The notes under the pieces: generated by a model | Database searches by the model: none | What the model was told of the DNA's origin: nothing | Seen by the model: only the letters and a program-made list of their open reading frames with translations | Assembly (NCBI RefSeq): GCF_900573985.1 | Contig: NZ_UWOK01000001.1 | Span: forward strand, 1,798,001-1,862,000 | Direction: 5' to 3' | Length of the DNA stretch: 64,000 nt | Source of the DNA: Campylobacter showae | Lineage (GTDB): Bacteria; Campylobacterota; Campylobacteria; Campylobacterales; Campylobacteraceae | Translations under genes and position numbers: made by a program | Part shown: positions 8,712 to 17,195 of the stretch, piece after piece | Numbering within the stretch: position 1 is the stretch's first letter | How the letters are laid out: each line of letters starts with the position of its first letter

Positions 8712-10055
8712 TTAGAGAAGAACAGGAGCGATGAGGAATGCTAGCACAACCGAAAGAGCAACCATGATGGTGCCAGGCACGAAGAATGAGTGGTTAAATA
8801 CAAATTTACCGACTCTTGTTGTACCGGTATCGTCCATAGCGATAGCGCCCAAAGTCGTAGGATACGTAGGAAGTACGAATAGTCCTGAAACAGCGGCAAA
8901 TGAAGCTACTAGGATCCAAATTTGACCTGAGTTTTCAGGCGTAGTCATACCTAGCGCAGCAGCGACCGCAGGCATCATAACGCGAGTGGTTGCGGCTTGA
9001 GAGTATAGTAAGCAGCTTAGGAAATACAGCGCGACGGCTAGTATAAACGGATACTGCGTAACGACGTTTTTAGCTACCTCTTTGATGCTATCGATGTGGC
9101 CGTTAACGAAAGTAGTGCCTAGCCATGCGATACCGATGACGCATATGCACGCATTCATACCGCTTTGGAAAGTGCTGGTTGAAAGCAATTTGCTAGTGTC
9201 GATCTTACAAAGCGTAGCGATAAGGAAGCCGATAGTAAGCATAAAGCTGATAATAGCAGCGTCTCTAGAAAGGATAGGTTTTGCCACGATGCCAAGGCTC
9301 TTTGAAATAACAAGCGCATAGCAAACGACGACTAAAACGCCGACGGCAAATATCGCAACCGATCTTTTCGCATAAGGTTTTAGAGCTTGATACTCTACCT
9401 CTTTTATCTCAGCGACCGCACCTCTAGCTAGTCTATCTTGATAGATAGGATCTTTTGAGAGGTCAAGATCGTAAAATTTATTTACGATAAAGGCCGTAAT
9501 TATCATAGCTACGAAAGTAGTAGATATGCAGATGAAAAGTAGCATCGGATAGCTAACGCCAAGAGGCTCGCAAACGCCAGTCATAGCAACGAAAGCCGCA
9601 GATATAGGGCTAGCAGTGATCGCTACTTGAGACGAAACGACCGAAAGCGCAAGAGGCGCGCTAGGTTTGATGTTTTGCGTTTTAGCAACCTCTACGATAA
9701 CAGGGATCATAGAAAACGCAGTGTGACCCGTACCTGCTAGGATCGTAAGCAGATAGGTAACGATAGGCGCTAGGTAGTTGATTTGTTTTGGGTTTTTGCG
9801 CAAAATTTTAGATGCGACCTGAACCAAATAATCAAGTCCGCCCGCGACTTGCATCGCAGTGATGGCCGAAATAACGGACGCGATGATTAAAATAACGTCC
9901 ATCGGGATATCTTTCATATCCACTTTCATACCAAGCATCGCCAAAATAACGACGCCAAGACCACCGGCGTAACCTACGCCCATACCGCCTAGCCTAACGC
10001 CTAGGTAGATACCTCCGAGTAGGACTATAATCTGTAAAATCAGCATTATATCCAT
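8712..10055 (-). CDS. dcuA: Anaerobic C4-dicarboxylate transporter, Dcu family
   Basis: This inner-membrane carrier of 447 residues has about ten to twelve hydrophobic segments and no signal peptide. Dcu proteins exchange fumarate, malate or aspartate for succinate and feed fumarate respiration. Family blocks are visible: the GGLDYLVQVASKILRKNP loop, the GTGHTAFSMIPVI segment, the PISAAFVAM helix and the late PTYPTTLGAIAMDDTGTTRVG loop. It lies 86 bases downstream of aspA, with a hairpin between, reproducing the aspA-dcuA order of C. jejuni. DcuA is chosen over DcuB by context; sequence alone does not settle the paralogue. Confidence 0.9.
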   Translation of the reverse strand: MDIMLILQIIVLLGGIYLGVRLGGMGVGYAGGLGVVILAMLGMKVDMKDIPMDVILIIASVISAITAMQVAGGLDYLVQVASKILRKNPKQINYLAPIVTYLLTILAGTGHTAFSMIPVIVEVAKTQNIKPSAPLALSVVSSQVAITASPISAAFVAMTGVCEPLGVSYPMLLFICISTTFVAMIITAFIVNKFYDLDLSKDPIYQDRLARGAVAEIKEVEYQALKPYAKRSVAIFAVGVLVVVCYALVISKSLGIVAKPILSRDAAIISFMLTIGFLIATLCKIDTSKLLSTSTFQSGMNACICVIGIAWLGTTFVNGHIDSIKEVAKNVVTQYPFILAVALYFLSCLLYSQAATTRVMMPAVAAALGMTTPENSGQIWILVASFAAVSGLFVLPTYPTTLGAIAMDDTGTTRVGKFVFNHSFFVPGTIMVALSVVLAFLIAPVLL

Positions 10056-10101
10056 AGGAAAACTCCTTGTATTAGATTTTTTTACTTACTAAATTTAAAA
10101 G

Positions 10102-10123
10102 GCGCCGAATTCAACTTCGGCGC
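10102..10123 (-). terminator. Hairpin between aspA and dcuA
   Basis: GCGCCGAA (10102-10109) and TTCGGCGC (10116-10123) form an eight-base-pair stem with a six-base loop. On the minus strand CCTTTT follows. The short U-tract suggests partial termination, which would lower dcuA relative to aspA. Confidence 0.65.
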
Positions 10124-10141
10124 TTTAAGACTTTTGCTCAG

Positions 10142-11542
10142 TTATTTGCCCATATGAGGGTTTAGCATATTTTTAGGCTCTAGGATCTTGTCTATCTCCT
10201 CTTTTTTCAAATATCCTCTCTCCAAGCAAATATCGCCCACGGCTTTGCCTGTTTGCAATGCTTCTTTAGCGATGCTTGCAGATTTTTCGTAGCCGATGTA
10301 TGGATTAAACGCAGTCACGATACCGACTGAGCCGAGTACTGATTTTAGGCATGCCTCAGGATTTGCAGTTAGTTTTCTGATTGCTTTTTCGGCTAGAGTT
10401 TTCATCGCGTTTTCTAGGATAAATATAGAGTTAAATAGCGCGTAAGCGATGCCCGGCTCAAATGCGTTTAGCTCAAATTCGCCTCTCTCGCTGCAAAGCA
10501 TGATAGTTACGTCGTTGCCCATTACCTCATAGCACGCCTCGCCTACGACCTCTGCGATGACAGGGTTTACTTTACCAGGCATGATGGAGCTACCAGGCTG
10601 CATCTGAGGTAAATTTATCTCGCCAAGACCGCATCTTGGACCTGAGTTCATTAATCTTAAGTCGTTTGCGATCTTGCTTAGGCGAACGGCTGCGGTTTTT
10701 AGCGCGCCGCTAACGTGAACGAAATCGGCAGTGTCTTGAGTGGCTGCGATGAAATCATCTGCAGGTTTAAAATTTACGCCGGTGATTTGGCTCAAAATTT
10801 TATGAACGGCAGCTTTATAATCAGGGTGGCAGTTGATGCCCGTACCGATAGCAGTTGCGCCCATGTTTAGCACAGCCATAGACTCTCTTGCGGCGGTGAT
10901 TTTTTCGATATCGCTTTTGATGTAGCTTGCAAATGCGTTAAACGTGTTGCCAAGCGTCGTAGGAACGGCGTCTTCCAGCTCGGTTCTACCCATTTTGATG
11001 ATATCTTTAAAGTCTTTTGCCTTGGCTTCTAGCTCGTTTTTAAGTAGCTCCATAGCCTTTAAAAGATCGGTTAGTTTAGCGTATGTAGCGACTTTGATCG
11101 AGCTTGGATAAGTGTCGTTGGTGCTTTGGCCTAAATTCGTATGGTCGTTTGGATGCAGATACTGATATTCGCCTTTTTTGTGGCCAAGGCTTTCAAGCGC
11201 GACGTTTGTTATAACTTCGTTCGCGTTCATATTGGTGCTAGTTCCCGCGCCGCCTTGAATCATATCTACTACGAATTGATCTAAATATTTACCCGCGATC
11301 AGCTCGTCGCACGCTTTTGCGATGGCGTCGGCTTTTTGCGCGTCTAGAACTCCGACTTCTTTGTTGGCTAAGGCCGCAGCCTTTTTGATTTGAGCAAATG
11401 CCTTAACGAAATACGGATAATCTTTAAGCGGTCGTCCGCTCATGTGGAAATTCTCAAGCGCCCTAAATGTTTGTACGCCGTAATATACATCATCAGCTAT
11501 CTCTAGCTCACCTATGAAGTCGTGTTCTCTTCTGGTTCCCAT
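10142..11542 (-). CDS. aspA: Aspartate ammonia-lyase (aspartase)
   Basis: Converts L-aspartate to fumarate plus ammonia; the fumarate feeds the TCA cycle and anaerobic respiration. At 466 residues it has the usual family length. The N terminus TRREHDFIGELEIADDVYYG matches bacterial aspartases, and the catalytic SS loop GSSIMPGKVNPV is intact. ATG is preceded by AAGGAG at a good distance. A possible -10 box (TATAGT) lies about 35 bases upstream. It is the first gene of aspA-dcuA-racemase, a coherent aspartate uptake and breakdown unit important for growth on amino acids in Campylobacter. Confidence 0.96.
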   Translation of the reverse strand: MGTRREHDFIGELEIADDVYYGVQTFRALENFHMSGRPLKDYPYFVKAFAQIKKAAALANKEVGVLDAQKADAIAKACDELIAGKYLDQFVVDMIQGGAGTSTNMNANEVITNVALESLGHKKGEYQYLHPNDHTNLGQSTNDTYPSSIKVATYAKLTDLLKAMELLKNELEAKAKDFKDIIKMGRTELEDAVPTTLGNTFNAFASYIKSDIEKITAARESMAVLNMGATAIGTGINCHPDYKAAVHKILSQITGVNFKPADDFIAATQDTADFVHVSGALKTAAVRLSKIANDLRLMNSGPRCGLGEINLPQMQPGSSIMPGKVNPVIAEVVGEACYEVMGNDVTIMLCSERGEFELNAFEPGIAYALFNSIFILENAMKTLAEKAIRKLTANPEACLKSVLGSVGIVTAFNPYIGYEKSASIAKEALQTGKAVGDICLERGYLKKEEIDKILEPKNMLNPHMGK

Positions 11543-11576
11543 AATGGTACTCCTTGTGATGAAATTGAATAGTGAA

Positions 11577-11582
11577 ACTATA
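11577..11582 (-). promoter_or_regulatory. Possible -10 box of aspA
   Basis: The minus strand reads GCTATAGTTTCAC about 35 bases before the aspA ATG, within AT-rich DNA as is typical for Campylobacter promoters. No clear -35 is seen. Confidence 0.4.
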
Positions 11583-12255
11583 GCGCAATTAAACTGATAT
11601 TTAAATTAAAAGTTTAATTTTATATTTATTTTTTTATTACTATTTTGTTATTTTAATATATCCATGTGAACTTAATTTATCTTTAAAATATCCTAAATAA
11701 CGCAATAATTTTTGCTTTTAAATATTATACATTTTTTAAACACGAGTAGTAAATGTATGGGATAGTGTTTCTAAAATTTAAATTATTAACTTTTTGTTTT
11801 ACTATTTTATACTTATAACAAAGCTTAACTTAAAATGTTATATTAATTTTTCTTGAAAGAGGTTGATGGTTTAAATTTTGATTTTTTGAGTGGCTTGACG
11901 GCTATAAATTTTATATGGTTTTAAATTTATATTTTTTATTGTAGACTGACAAAATCTTAGTTTTTTATAATTTAAGAAATTTTCGAGCGTTAAATTTAAA
12001 CACACTTATTTTATATAGCTGGTTTTTACTTTGTTTTTAGATCCATGTAATAAATTTAACAAAAGTACTTCTAGTTGCGCGCTATTATCTAAATTTTATA
12101 AAATTTAAAGCCAAACCTTATACACATAAAACCTTATGGAGGTTGATGGCTTCGCCACCGCTACTCAGAGACAAACTATGCAAAAATCATATATTAAAAA
12201 AGTTTAAAACGCCTTATAAAATGACGCCAGCACAGTAAAATTTGAATTACCGCAA

Positions 12256-12300
12256 TATAGGCAACCCCGCCAAAGCCACCTCACAGCAGAGTTGCCTATA
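12256..12300. repeat. 10-bp inverted repeat with 25-base loop
   Basis: TATAGGCAAC (12256-12265) and GTTGCCTATA (12291-12300) are perfect inverted copies. The loop is CC-rich. Followed by ATAAGCTCTTTT on the plus strand, so it could end a short RNA. Origin unknown. Confidence 0.55.
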
Positions 12301-12326
12301 ATAAGCTCTTTTCATTGTCGTACTTT

Positions 12327-12363
12327 GGTGCCAAAAATTAATCGTAGATCCCTGTATGGCACC
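12327..12363. repeat. 7-bp inverted repeat with 23-base loop
   Basis: GGTGCCA (12327-12333) and TGGCACC (12357-12363) pair perfectly. It is close in layout to the inverted repeat 27 bases upstream (similar loop size), but the arms differ in sequence. Confidence 0.4.
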
Positions 12364-12429
12364 ACTACAGCTATTATATAGACTAATTATTTATCGGTAG
12401 CTTTATAGCAAAAACCACAAGAACAGGGA

Positions 12430-12762
12430 CTAAGGTTTTAAGACTCTAAAAACCCTACTTACATCGTCATTTTTGCTCAAGCTAAGTCTTACGATACTAT
12501 TTTCTAAAGCAGCTAGAGCATGCACTACATTTGGCTCGAGCGTAATCATATCTAGCGTATCCAAGATAACACTATTTTCTCCAACGCTGAAATCTATCTT
12601 GCCGCTTAAAACCTGCACCATGATAGCGCCAGGAGCCTTATGTTCCTTCATTTGAGCGCCTTTTTCTAAATTTATACGAATCTCCTTGCTATGCGGGCCA
12701 TCAAAAAGCTTAGCGATGGTAACACCGTCAAATATACTATTTTGCCATACTATCTTTTCCAT
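12430..12762 (-). CDS. Small cupin-domain protein
   Basis: A 110-residue single-domain cupin. The barrel motifs are recognisable: MKEHKAPGAIMVQVLSGKIDF (first cupin motif region with His and the conserved G) and the second half LDTLDMITLEPNVVHAL with its PNxxH. Metal-binding residues are fewer than in classic cupins (one H in each motif), so metal and substrate cannot be predicted. ATG follows AAAGG. It stands alone between the AT-rich island and rplS. Annotated in many bacteria only as cupin. Confidence 0.8.
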   Translation of the reverse strand: MEKIVWQNSIFDGVTIAKLFDGPHSKEIRINLEKGAQMKEHKAPGAIMVQVLSGKIDFSVGENSVILDTLDMITLEPNVVHALAALENSIVRLSLSKNDDVSRVFRVLKP

Positions 12763-12868
12763 TTACAACCTTTATTATAAAATAATAACGACATTGTAAC
12801 TATAATTTTAGATAAAATAATTGATTTTAATTAAGCAATTTTTGAAATTTAATAAAAATTAGGTAGGG

Positions 12869-12894
12869 GCAAAAGCCTAAAACTAGACTTTTGC
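12869..12894 (-). terminator. Hairpin after rplS
   Basis: On the minus strand GCAAAAGTCT and AGGCTTTTGC form a ten-pair stem (one G-U) around a six-base loop, 12 bases past the rplS stop. It is followed by a C-rich stretch and then T-rich sequence, so it is a plausible but not canonical end of the ribosomal operon. Confidence 0.5.
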
Positions 12895-12905
12895 AAGGAG
12901 TAAAA

Positions 12906-13262
12906 CTATTTTTTAAGCTCTTTGATGCGAGCGGCTTTACCGCGTCTATCGCGTAGATAAAATAGCTTAGCGCGGCGAACGCGACCTTGTCTTAGAACAG
13001 TTATGCTCTCTAGACTTTCGCTATAGATAGGGAAAATTCTCTCTACGCCTACGCTATTTGCGCCGATTTTTCTGATGATAAATGTTTCGCCAGTTCCGCT
13101 TCCGCGTCTTGCTATGCAGATACCTTCAAAATTTTGAATTCTCGTTTTATCGCCCTCTTTGATGCGGATAGCTATACGCAAAGTATCTCCAGCGCGAAAA
13201 TCAGGCACAGACTTTTGGGCTATTTGAGTTTGTTCAAACGCCTCGATATACTTGTTTCTCAT
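12906..13262 (-). CDS. rplS: 50S ribosomal protein L19
   Basis: L19 lies at the 30S-50S interface and contacts 16S rRNA bridges. The 118-residue sequence has the typical [16 protein letters not shown] start of the fold, the [14 protein letters not shown] loop and the [12 protein letters not shown] segment. It is the last gene of the operon ffh-rpsP-khpA-rimM-trmD-rplS. Its start overlaps the trmD end by four bases, as is common for trmD-rplS pairs. Confidence 0.98.
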   Translation of the reverse strand: MRNKYIEAFEQTQIAQKSVPDFRAGDTLRIAIRIKEGDKTRIQNFEGICIARRGSGTGETFIIRKIGANSVGVERIFPIYSESLESITVLRQGRVRRAKLFYLRDRRGKAARIKELKK

Positions 13263-13963
13263 ATTTTTTCCTTAGTCGGCGGCTCAAATTTTCGGTATAA
13301 ATCCGGACGAAAAAACCTAGTTTTTAAGAACGCCATATTATTTTTCAAAGCTCTGATTTTAGCATGGTCTCCCTTTAAAAACGCTGAAACCACGCCGGAA
13401 CCTTTGTAATCACTGGGTTTTGTAAAAGACGGAGCCTCAAGTAAATTTCCTTCAAAACTCTCAACTTCAAGACTTTCATTGTTTCCTAAAACGCCGTCGA
13501 TATTGCGAGAAATCGCATCAGAAATACAAAGCGCCCCCAGCTCTCCACCCGTCATCACAAAGTCGCCGATACAAAAAATTTCATCCGCGTATTTCTCTGC
13601 TATGCGCTCATCTATGCCTTCATATCTACCGCAAACTAAGCAAATGTGCTCTTTTTTTGCCAAACGTCTAGCGTCGTTTTGAGTAAATTTTTTCCCGGCA
13701 GGCGCAAGAAAAATAATGTGAGTTTTTGGTTCCTTTTTTAGTAAAAAATTTAAAGTATCATCAAGAGGTTGACATGCCATAAGTAGTCCCGCACCACCGC
13801 CAACCATATAGTCATCTACTTTTTTATGCTTATCCGTGCTAAAATCACGAGGATTTAAAAAATCAATCGAAATAAGTTTCTCTTTTGTAGCGCGACCTAA
13901 AATACTGTCTTCAAAATAAGGCTGTACAAGGCTTTCAAAAAGCGTAACAAAGGTAAATTTCAT
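13259..13963 (-). CDS. trmD: tRNA (guanine-37-N1)-methyltransferase
   Basis: TrmD methylates G37 next to the anticodon of tRNAs reading CNN and some GNN codons, preventing frameshifts. At 234 residues it has the family length. The SPOUT knot region shows [13 protein letters not shown] and [14 protein letters not shown], both highly conserved parts of the SAM-binding trefoil. The start codon shares one base with the rimM stop, showing tight coupling. Confidence 0.97.
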   Translation of the reverse strand: MKFTFVTLFESLVQPYFEDSILGRATKEKLISIDFLNPRDFSTDKHKKVDDYMVGGGAGLLMACQPLDDTLNFLLKKEPKTHIIFLAPAGKKFTQNDARRLAKKEHICLVCGRYEGIDERIAEKYADEIFCIGDFVMTGGELGALCISDAISRNIDGVLGNNESLEVESFEGNLLEAPSFTKPSDYKGSGVVSAFLKGDHAKIRALKNNMAFLKTRFFRPDLYRKFEPPTKEKI

Positions 13964-14490
13964 TAGGAATTTTCTAAAATCAAGATAGCGTTTTTGGTGT
14001 AAATTTTTTTATTTTCTACATCAACTTTTTCCACATAAACGTCGATATATGGAATGTAAAAACTTTTTTCCGATCCCTTGGTAATCAAATTTTCATCGGT
14101 TTTTACCAAAAACAGATGATTTGCGCCGACCTCGTCTATATCTTCTACCTCGCCGAGCCTTTGACCGTTCTCGTAAATTTCACAACCAATGACATCAAAA
14201 TAGAAAAATTCACCCTTTTTTAGTTTGCAGTTTTTTCTAGTTTCTTCTTTTGTAGTGTAGATTGTTTTATTTGTAAGAGTTTTTGCGCTATCTATGTTTT
14301 CAAAACCATAAAAAGAGATTGTATCATTTGCATGATTGTAGCTTTTTACAACAAGTTCTTTGCCATCTTTGTCGCAAAATATAGCGTCTTTTTTAAATTG
14401 ATTAGGAAAGTCGCCCTTATTATGAAGCTTGACAAACCCCTTTAGTCCTACAGTTTTGCCAAGCAGTGCGACTTCTATAAGTTCATTCAA
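13963..14490 (-). CDS. rimM: 16S rRNA processing protein RimM
   Basis: RimM binds S19 and assists maturation of the 30S head. The 175-residue protein has the N-terminal barrel ([18 protein letters not shown]) and the C-terminal PRC-barrel part ([22 protein letters not shown]), then a G-A-NHLFLV segment. It overlaps the KH gene by eight bases and trmD by one. Sequence is somewhat AT-richer than neighbours but otherwise ordinary. Confidence 0.95.
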   Translation of the reverse strand: MNELIEVALLGKTVGLKGFVKLHNKGDFPNQFKKDAIFCDKDGKELVVKSYNHANDTISFYGFENIDSAKTLTNKTIYTTKEETRKNCKLKKGEFFYFDVIGCEIYENGQRLGEVEDIDEVGANHLFLVKTDENLITKGSEKSFYIPYIDVYVEKVDVENKKIYTKNAILILENS

Positions 14491-14725
14491 GAGGCTTTAC
14501 CGTAACGCGGTATGACGTCGCATCTTTGGCTTTATAGCCGACAATTACAGTCTTTATCGCGTTTATCATTCTGCCGTCTTTGCCAATAAGTTTACCAGTA
14601 TCGACTTTATCGGCGTAAATTATCAGCTCGGCAAAATTTTCGCCAAGCTCGATTCGCTCGAGTTTCACTTTTTCAGGAAAATCGGCGATGAGCTTAGCAT
14701 ATTCAAGTAAAAAATTTTCTACCAT
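14483..14725 (-). CDS. khpA: KH-domain RNA-binding protein (KhpA/YlqC type)
   Basis: An 80-residue single KH domain protein with the conserved GKLIGKDGRMINAIKTVI loop (GxxG = GKDG) that contacts RNA. KhpA-type proteins bind many RNAs and affect cell division and ribosome work in other bacteria; in Campylobacter the role is not known to me. It sits between rpsP and rimM, the standard place, six bases after rpsP. Confidence 0.92.
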   Translation of the reverse strand: MVENFLLEYAKLIADFPEKVKLERIELGENFAELIIYADKVDTGKLIGKDGRMINAIKTVIVGYKAKDATSYRVTVKPLE

Positions 14726-14731
14726 TTTTAA

Positions 14732-14962
14732 TTATTTGCTAGTTATTTTTGCAACCCTGTCGCTAAGTTTCGCACCGACGCCCTTCCAATAAGCCAAGCG
14801 CTCAGCGTCAAATTTTACCACCTCAGGCTCAACCATCGGGTTGTAGTAACCGATCGACTCTATCCAGCCGCCGTCTCTTCTTTTTCTGCTATCTGTTACG
14901 ACTATACGATAAAAAGGTTTTTTCTTGCGTCCCATTCTCGTTAGTCTTACTACTGTTGCCAT
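14732..14962 (-). CDS. rpsP: 30S ribosomal protein S16
   Basis: S16 stabilises the 16S rRNA 5' and central domains. The 76-residue sequence carries the family start [19 protein letters not shown] and the [19 protein letters not shown] block. ATG is preceded by AGGAGAAATATA, a good ribosome site. It follows ffh after a hairpin-containing gap of 67 bases. Confidence 0.98.
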   Translation of the reverse strand: MATVVRLTRMGRKKKPFYRIVVTDSRKRRDGGWIESIGYYNPMVEPEVVKFDAERLAYWKGVGAKLSDRVAKITSK

Positions 14963-14989
14963 TATATTTCTCCTTCTGTTTTTTAAATA

Positions 14990-15027
14990 GGCTTAAATTT
15001 AGCCACACTCGTAGCCAAATTTAAGCC
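14990..15027 (-). repeat. 11-bp inverted repeat on AAATTT between ffh and rpsP
   Basis: GGCTTAAATTT (14990-15000) and AAATTTAAGCC (15017-15027) are perfect inverted copies, starting three bases after the ffh stop on the minus strand. A weak A/T-rich tail follows. It may attenuate transcription or stabilise the ffh mRNA end; the arms again use the AAATTT core. Confidence 0.65.
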
Positions 15028-15029
15028 CT

Positions 15030-16370
15030 TTAATTAGGGCGAGTATTTTTAGCTTGGTTTAGTAAATTTCCAAGCCCTTTTAGACCTTCTTTACCAGAAA
15101 ACCTCTTTGCTATTTTTGATGCGTTTTCAAACTGCTTCAAAAAGCGATTTACCTCTACTTGAGATAGTCCAGATCCAGCAGCCAAACGTCTTTTTCGGCT
15201 ATTGTTTAGTAAATCCGGATTCTCGCGTTCTTTTTGCGTCATCGAATTTATCATAGCTTTGATATGTAAAATTTCCTTGGAGTTATCAAGGTCGATATCT
15301 TTTATCTGATTTGCCACGCTTGAGAGACCCGGTATCATACCGATTAGACTTTTCATATTTCCAAGCTTTTTGACGCTTTCCATTTGCGACAAAAAGTCGT
15401 TAAAGTTAAACTGCCCTTTTTTGATCTTTTTATTTATTCTTTTTGCTTCTTGCTCGTCTATTATGGTGCTAGTTTTCTCAACCAACGTCGCTAAGTCGCC
15501 CTCGCCCATTATACGGCTCACGATGCGTTCAGGGATAAAGCTCTCCATATCGCCGACTTTTTCGCCGATACCTACGAATCTAAGCGGTATATTTAACTGC
15601 TTTGCTATGCCTATAGCCACGCCGCCTTTGCTGTCAGAGTCAAATTTGCTTAGCACCACGCCGCTTATTTTTAGCGCATCGTTAAACGTGCTCGCGGTTT
15701 TTACGCCGTCTTGTCCACTCATGGCGTCAGCTACGTAAAAAATTTCATGCGGCTCGAGCGCTGATTTGATATCTTTTATCTGCTTCATCAAAGCTTCGTC
15801 TATCGCCAAACGTCCTGCGGTATCGACCAAAAGTACGTCGTAAAGACCGCTTTTTGCTTTAGCTAGCGCTTGCTTTGCTACGTTTAGCGGATCGGTTTCG
15901 TTTTCTATACTAAAAAGCTCTATCTCGTTTGCTTCGCAAAGCTGGCGAAGCTGCTCTACCGCCGCCAAACGTTGCAAATCGCACGCTGCGACCAAAACTT
16001 TTTTCTTTCTAAGCTTTAGATAATTTGCTAGCTTTATCGTGGTAGTGGTTTTTCCGCTACCTTGCAAGCCAGCCATTAGCACGATCGTAGGAGCCACGGA
16101 CGCAAAGACAAAGCCTTGATTACCCGGCGCAGTTAAAACCTTCGTCAAATTTGACTTTATCGCATCTAAAAACTGCTTTTGGCCTATTCCGCTTTGCTTT
16201 AGATCAGCCTCTATGAGAGCTAGCAATTCTTTAGTAACTTTGTGATGAACATCGGCCTTTAGCAGTGCTTTTTTAAGCACGTCAAGCGCGTTATTTAGCG
16301 CTTTTTCATCGTCTACGAAACGAATTTTACTAACGGCTAAACGAAACGACTCGCTGATTTGTTCAAACAC
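15030..16370 (-). CDS. ffh: Signal recognition particle protein Ffh
   Basis: Ffh is the GTPase of the SRP that targets membrane proteins to the inner membrane. The 446-residue protein shows the N domain, then G-domain motifs GLQGSGKTTTTIKLA (P-loop), DTAGRLAID and SKFDSDSKGG (the last usually TKLDGDARGG). The C-terminal M domain begins near residue 300 with FNFNDFLSQM and includes the RNA-binding SRKRRLAAGSG loop. Start chosen from MFEQISESF, the family N terminus. It leads the ribosomal protein operon, as in C. jejuni. Confidence 0.97.
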   Translation of the reverse strand: MFEQISESFRLAVSKIRFVDDEKALNNALDVLKKALLKADVHHKVTKELLALIEADLKQSGIGQKQFLDAIKSNLTKVLTAPGNQGFVFASVAPTIVLMAGLQGSGKTTTTIKLANYLKLRKKKVLVAACDLQRLAAVEQLRQLCEANEIELFSIENETDPLNVAKQALAKAKSGLYDVLLVDTAGRLAIDEALMKQIKDIKSALEPHEIFYVADAMSGQDGVKTASTFNDALKISGVVLSKFDSDSKGGVAIGIAKQLNIPLRFVGIGEKVGDMESFIPERIVSRIMGEGDLATLVEKTSTIIDEQEAKRINKKIKKGQFNFNDFLSQMESVKKLGNMKSLIGMIPGLSSVANQIKDIDLDNSKEILHIKAMINSMTQKERENPDLLNNSRKRRLAAGSGLSQVEVNRFLKQFENASKIAKRFSGKEGLKGLGNLLNQAKNTRPN

Positions 16371-16436
16371 ATTCTACCTTTTATTTACATTTATAGCTAA
16401 AGCGCGTATTTTATTAAATTTAAGCTTTATCGCTCT

Positions 16437-17195
16437 TTAAATCTCAAAATTTCTTGAAATTTCAAAACCGAGCCTGTTAAAATCACTGCTCAAATTTGAC
16501 CTAAATTTATATCCCAGAAGCTCGATTTTATAGGCGTGCAGATACATTCTCGCGGCTTTATTTTTAGCGTATTTTTCATCGCCGACGATCCCGTATCCCG
16601 CGTGCTTTAGATGTACTCTGATCTGGTGTGTTCTGCCGGTTTTTATCTCGACTTTTACGAGACTTTTTTTGCCTGCGACCATCACTGGAGTTACGTGCGA
16701 AAAGGCCTCTTTGCCGTTTGGCGAGATTTTAGAAAACGCGCCGCCCCTGTTTTTTAGCGTGATTATAGGTTCGTTTACGCTAAATTCCTCACTCACGATG
16801 CCTTTTACAGCCGCGACGTACTCTTTTTTTACGCGGCAGTTTTTAAACTCCTCGATCGCTTTTTTTTGAAATTCCTCGTTTTTCACGAGCAAAAGCACTC
16901 CGCTAGTTTCCTTATCAAGCCTATGAAGCAACGGAAATTTATAAGTTTCGCTCACTTTTTCCGATGTTAAAAATGCCGGTTTATCAATCACAATCAAATT
17001 TTCATCCTCGAAAATCACACTTGGGCGCGGTAGCTTTTGCACGTTAAATTTAGTTGCCGCGCTCATCATCGCGCGCGCTACAGCAATCCTTTGCCCTTTG
17101 GCGCTAACCAGCCCAGCGTCAATCAACTCCTTTGCCTCGTTGTTTGAGATGCCTTCTTGGATCGCTAGCAGTTTATAGGCTTTTTCTTCTTTCAT
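16437..17195 (-). CDS. RluA-family RNA pseudouridine synthase
   Basis: Isomerises uridine to pseudouridine in rRNA or tRNA. The 252-residue protein has an N-terminal S4-like RNA-binding part (residues 1-45) and the catalytic motif HRLDKETSGVLLL with nucleophile D94. The GRTHQIRVHLKHAGYGIVGDEKY block is the family signature. Overlaps the waaA gene by four bases. In C. jejuni a pseudouridine synthase gene also lies between ffh and the KDO transferase. The exact target uridine cannot be told. Confidence 0.93.
   Translation of the reverse strand: MKEEKAYKLLAIQEGISNNEAKELIDAGLVSAKGQRIAVARAMMSAATKFNVQKLPRPSVIFEDENLIVIDKPAFLTSEKVSETYKFPLLHRLDKETSGVLLLVKNEEFQKKAIEEFKNCRVKKEYVAAVKGIVSEEFSVNEPIITLKNRGGAFSKISPNGKEAFSHVTPVMVAGKKSLVKVEIKTGRTHQIRVHLKHAGYGIVGDEKYAKNKAARMYLHAYKIELLGYKFRSNLSSDFNRLGFEISRNFEI

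Larger units (their letters stand above)
11583..12429. other. AT-rich gene-free island upstream of aspA
   Basis: About 850 bases without a convincing gene, clearly more AT-rich than the surroundings up to about 12120. From 12120 to 12370 composition changes and two inverted repeats appear. An 11-mer GAGGTTGATGG recurs at 11859-11869 and 12139-12149. A 30-codon ORF (12146-12238) starts right after the second copy but has no recognisable product. The region may hold aspA regulatory DNA, a small RNA or a decayed mobile element. Confidence 0.5.

Noticed and set aside
12146..12238. 30-codon ORF after GGAGG
   Set aside because: Spacing from GGAGG to ATG is only three bases, and the product matches nothing convincingly. 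A faint likeness of its end to integrase C termini is too weak.
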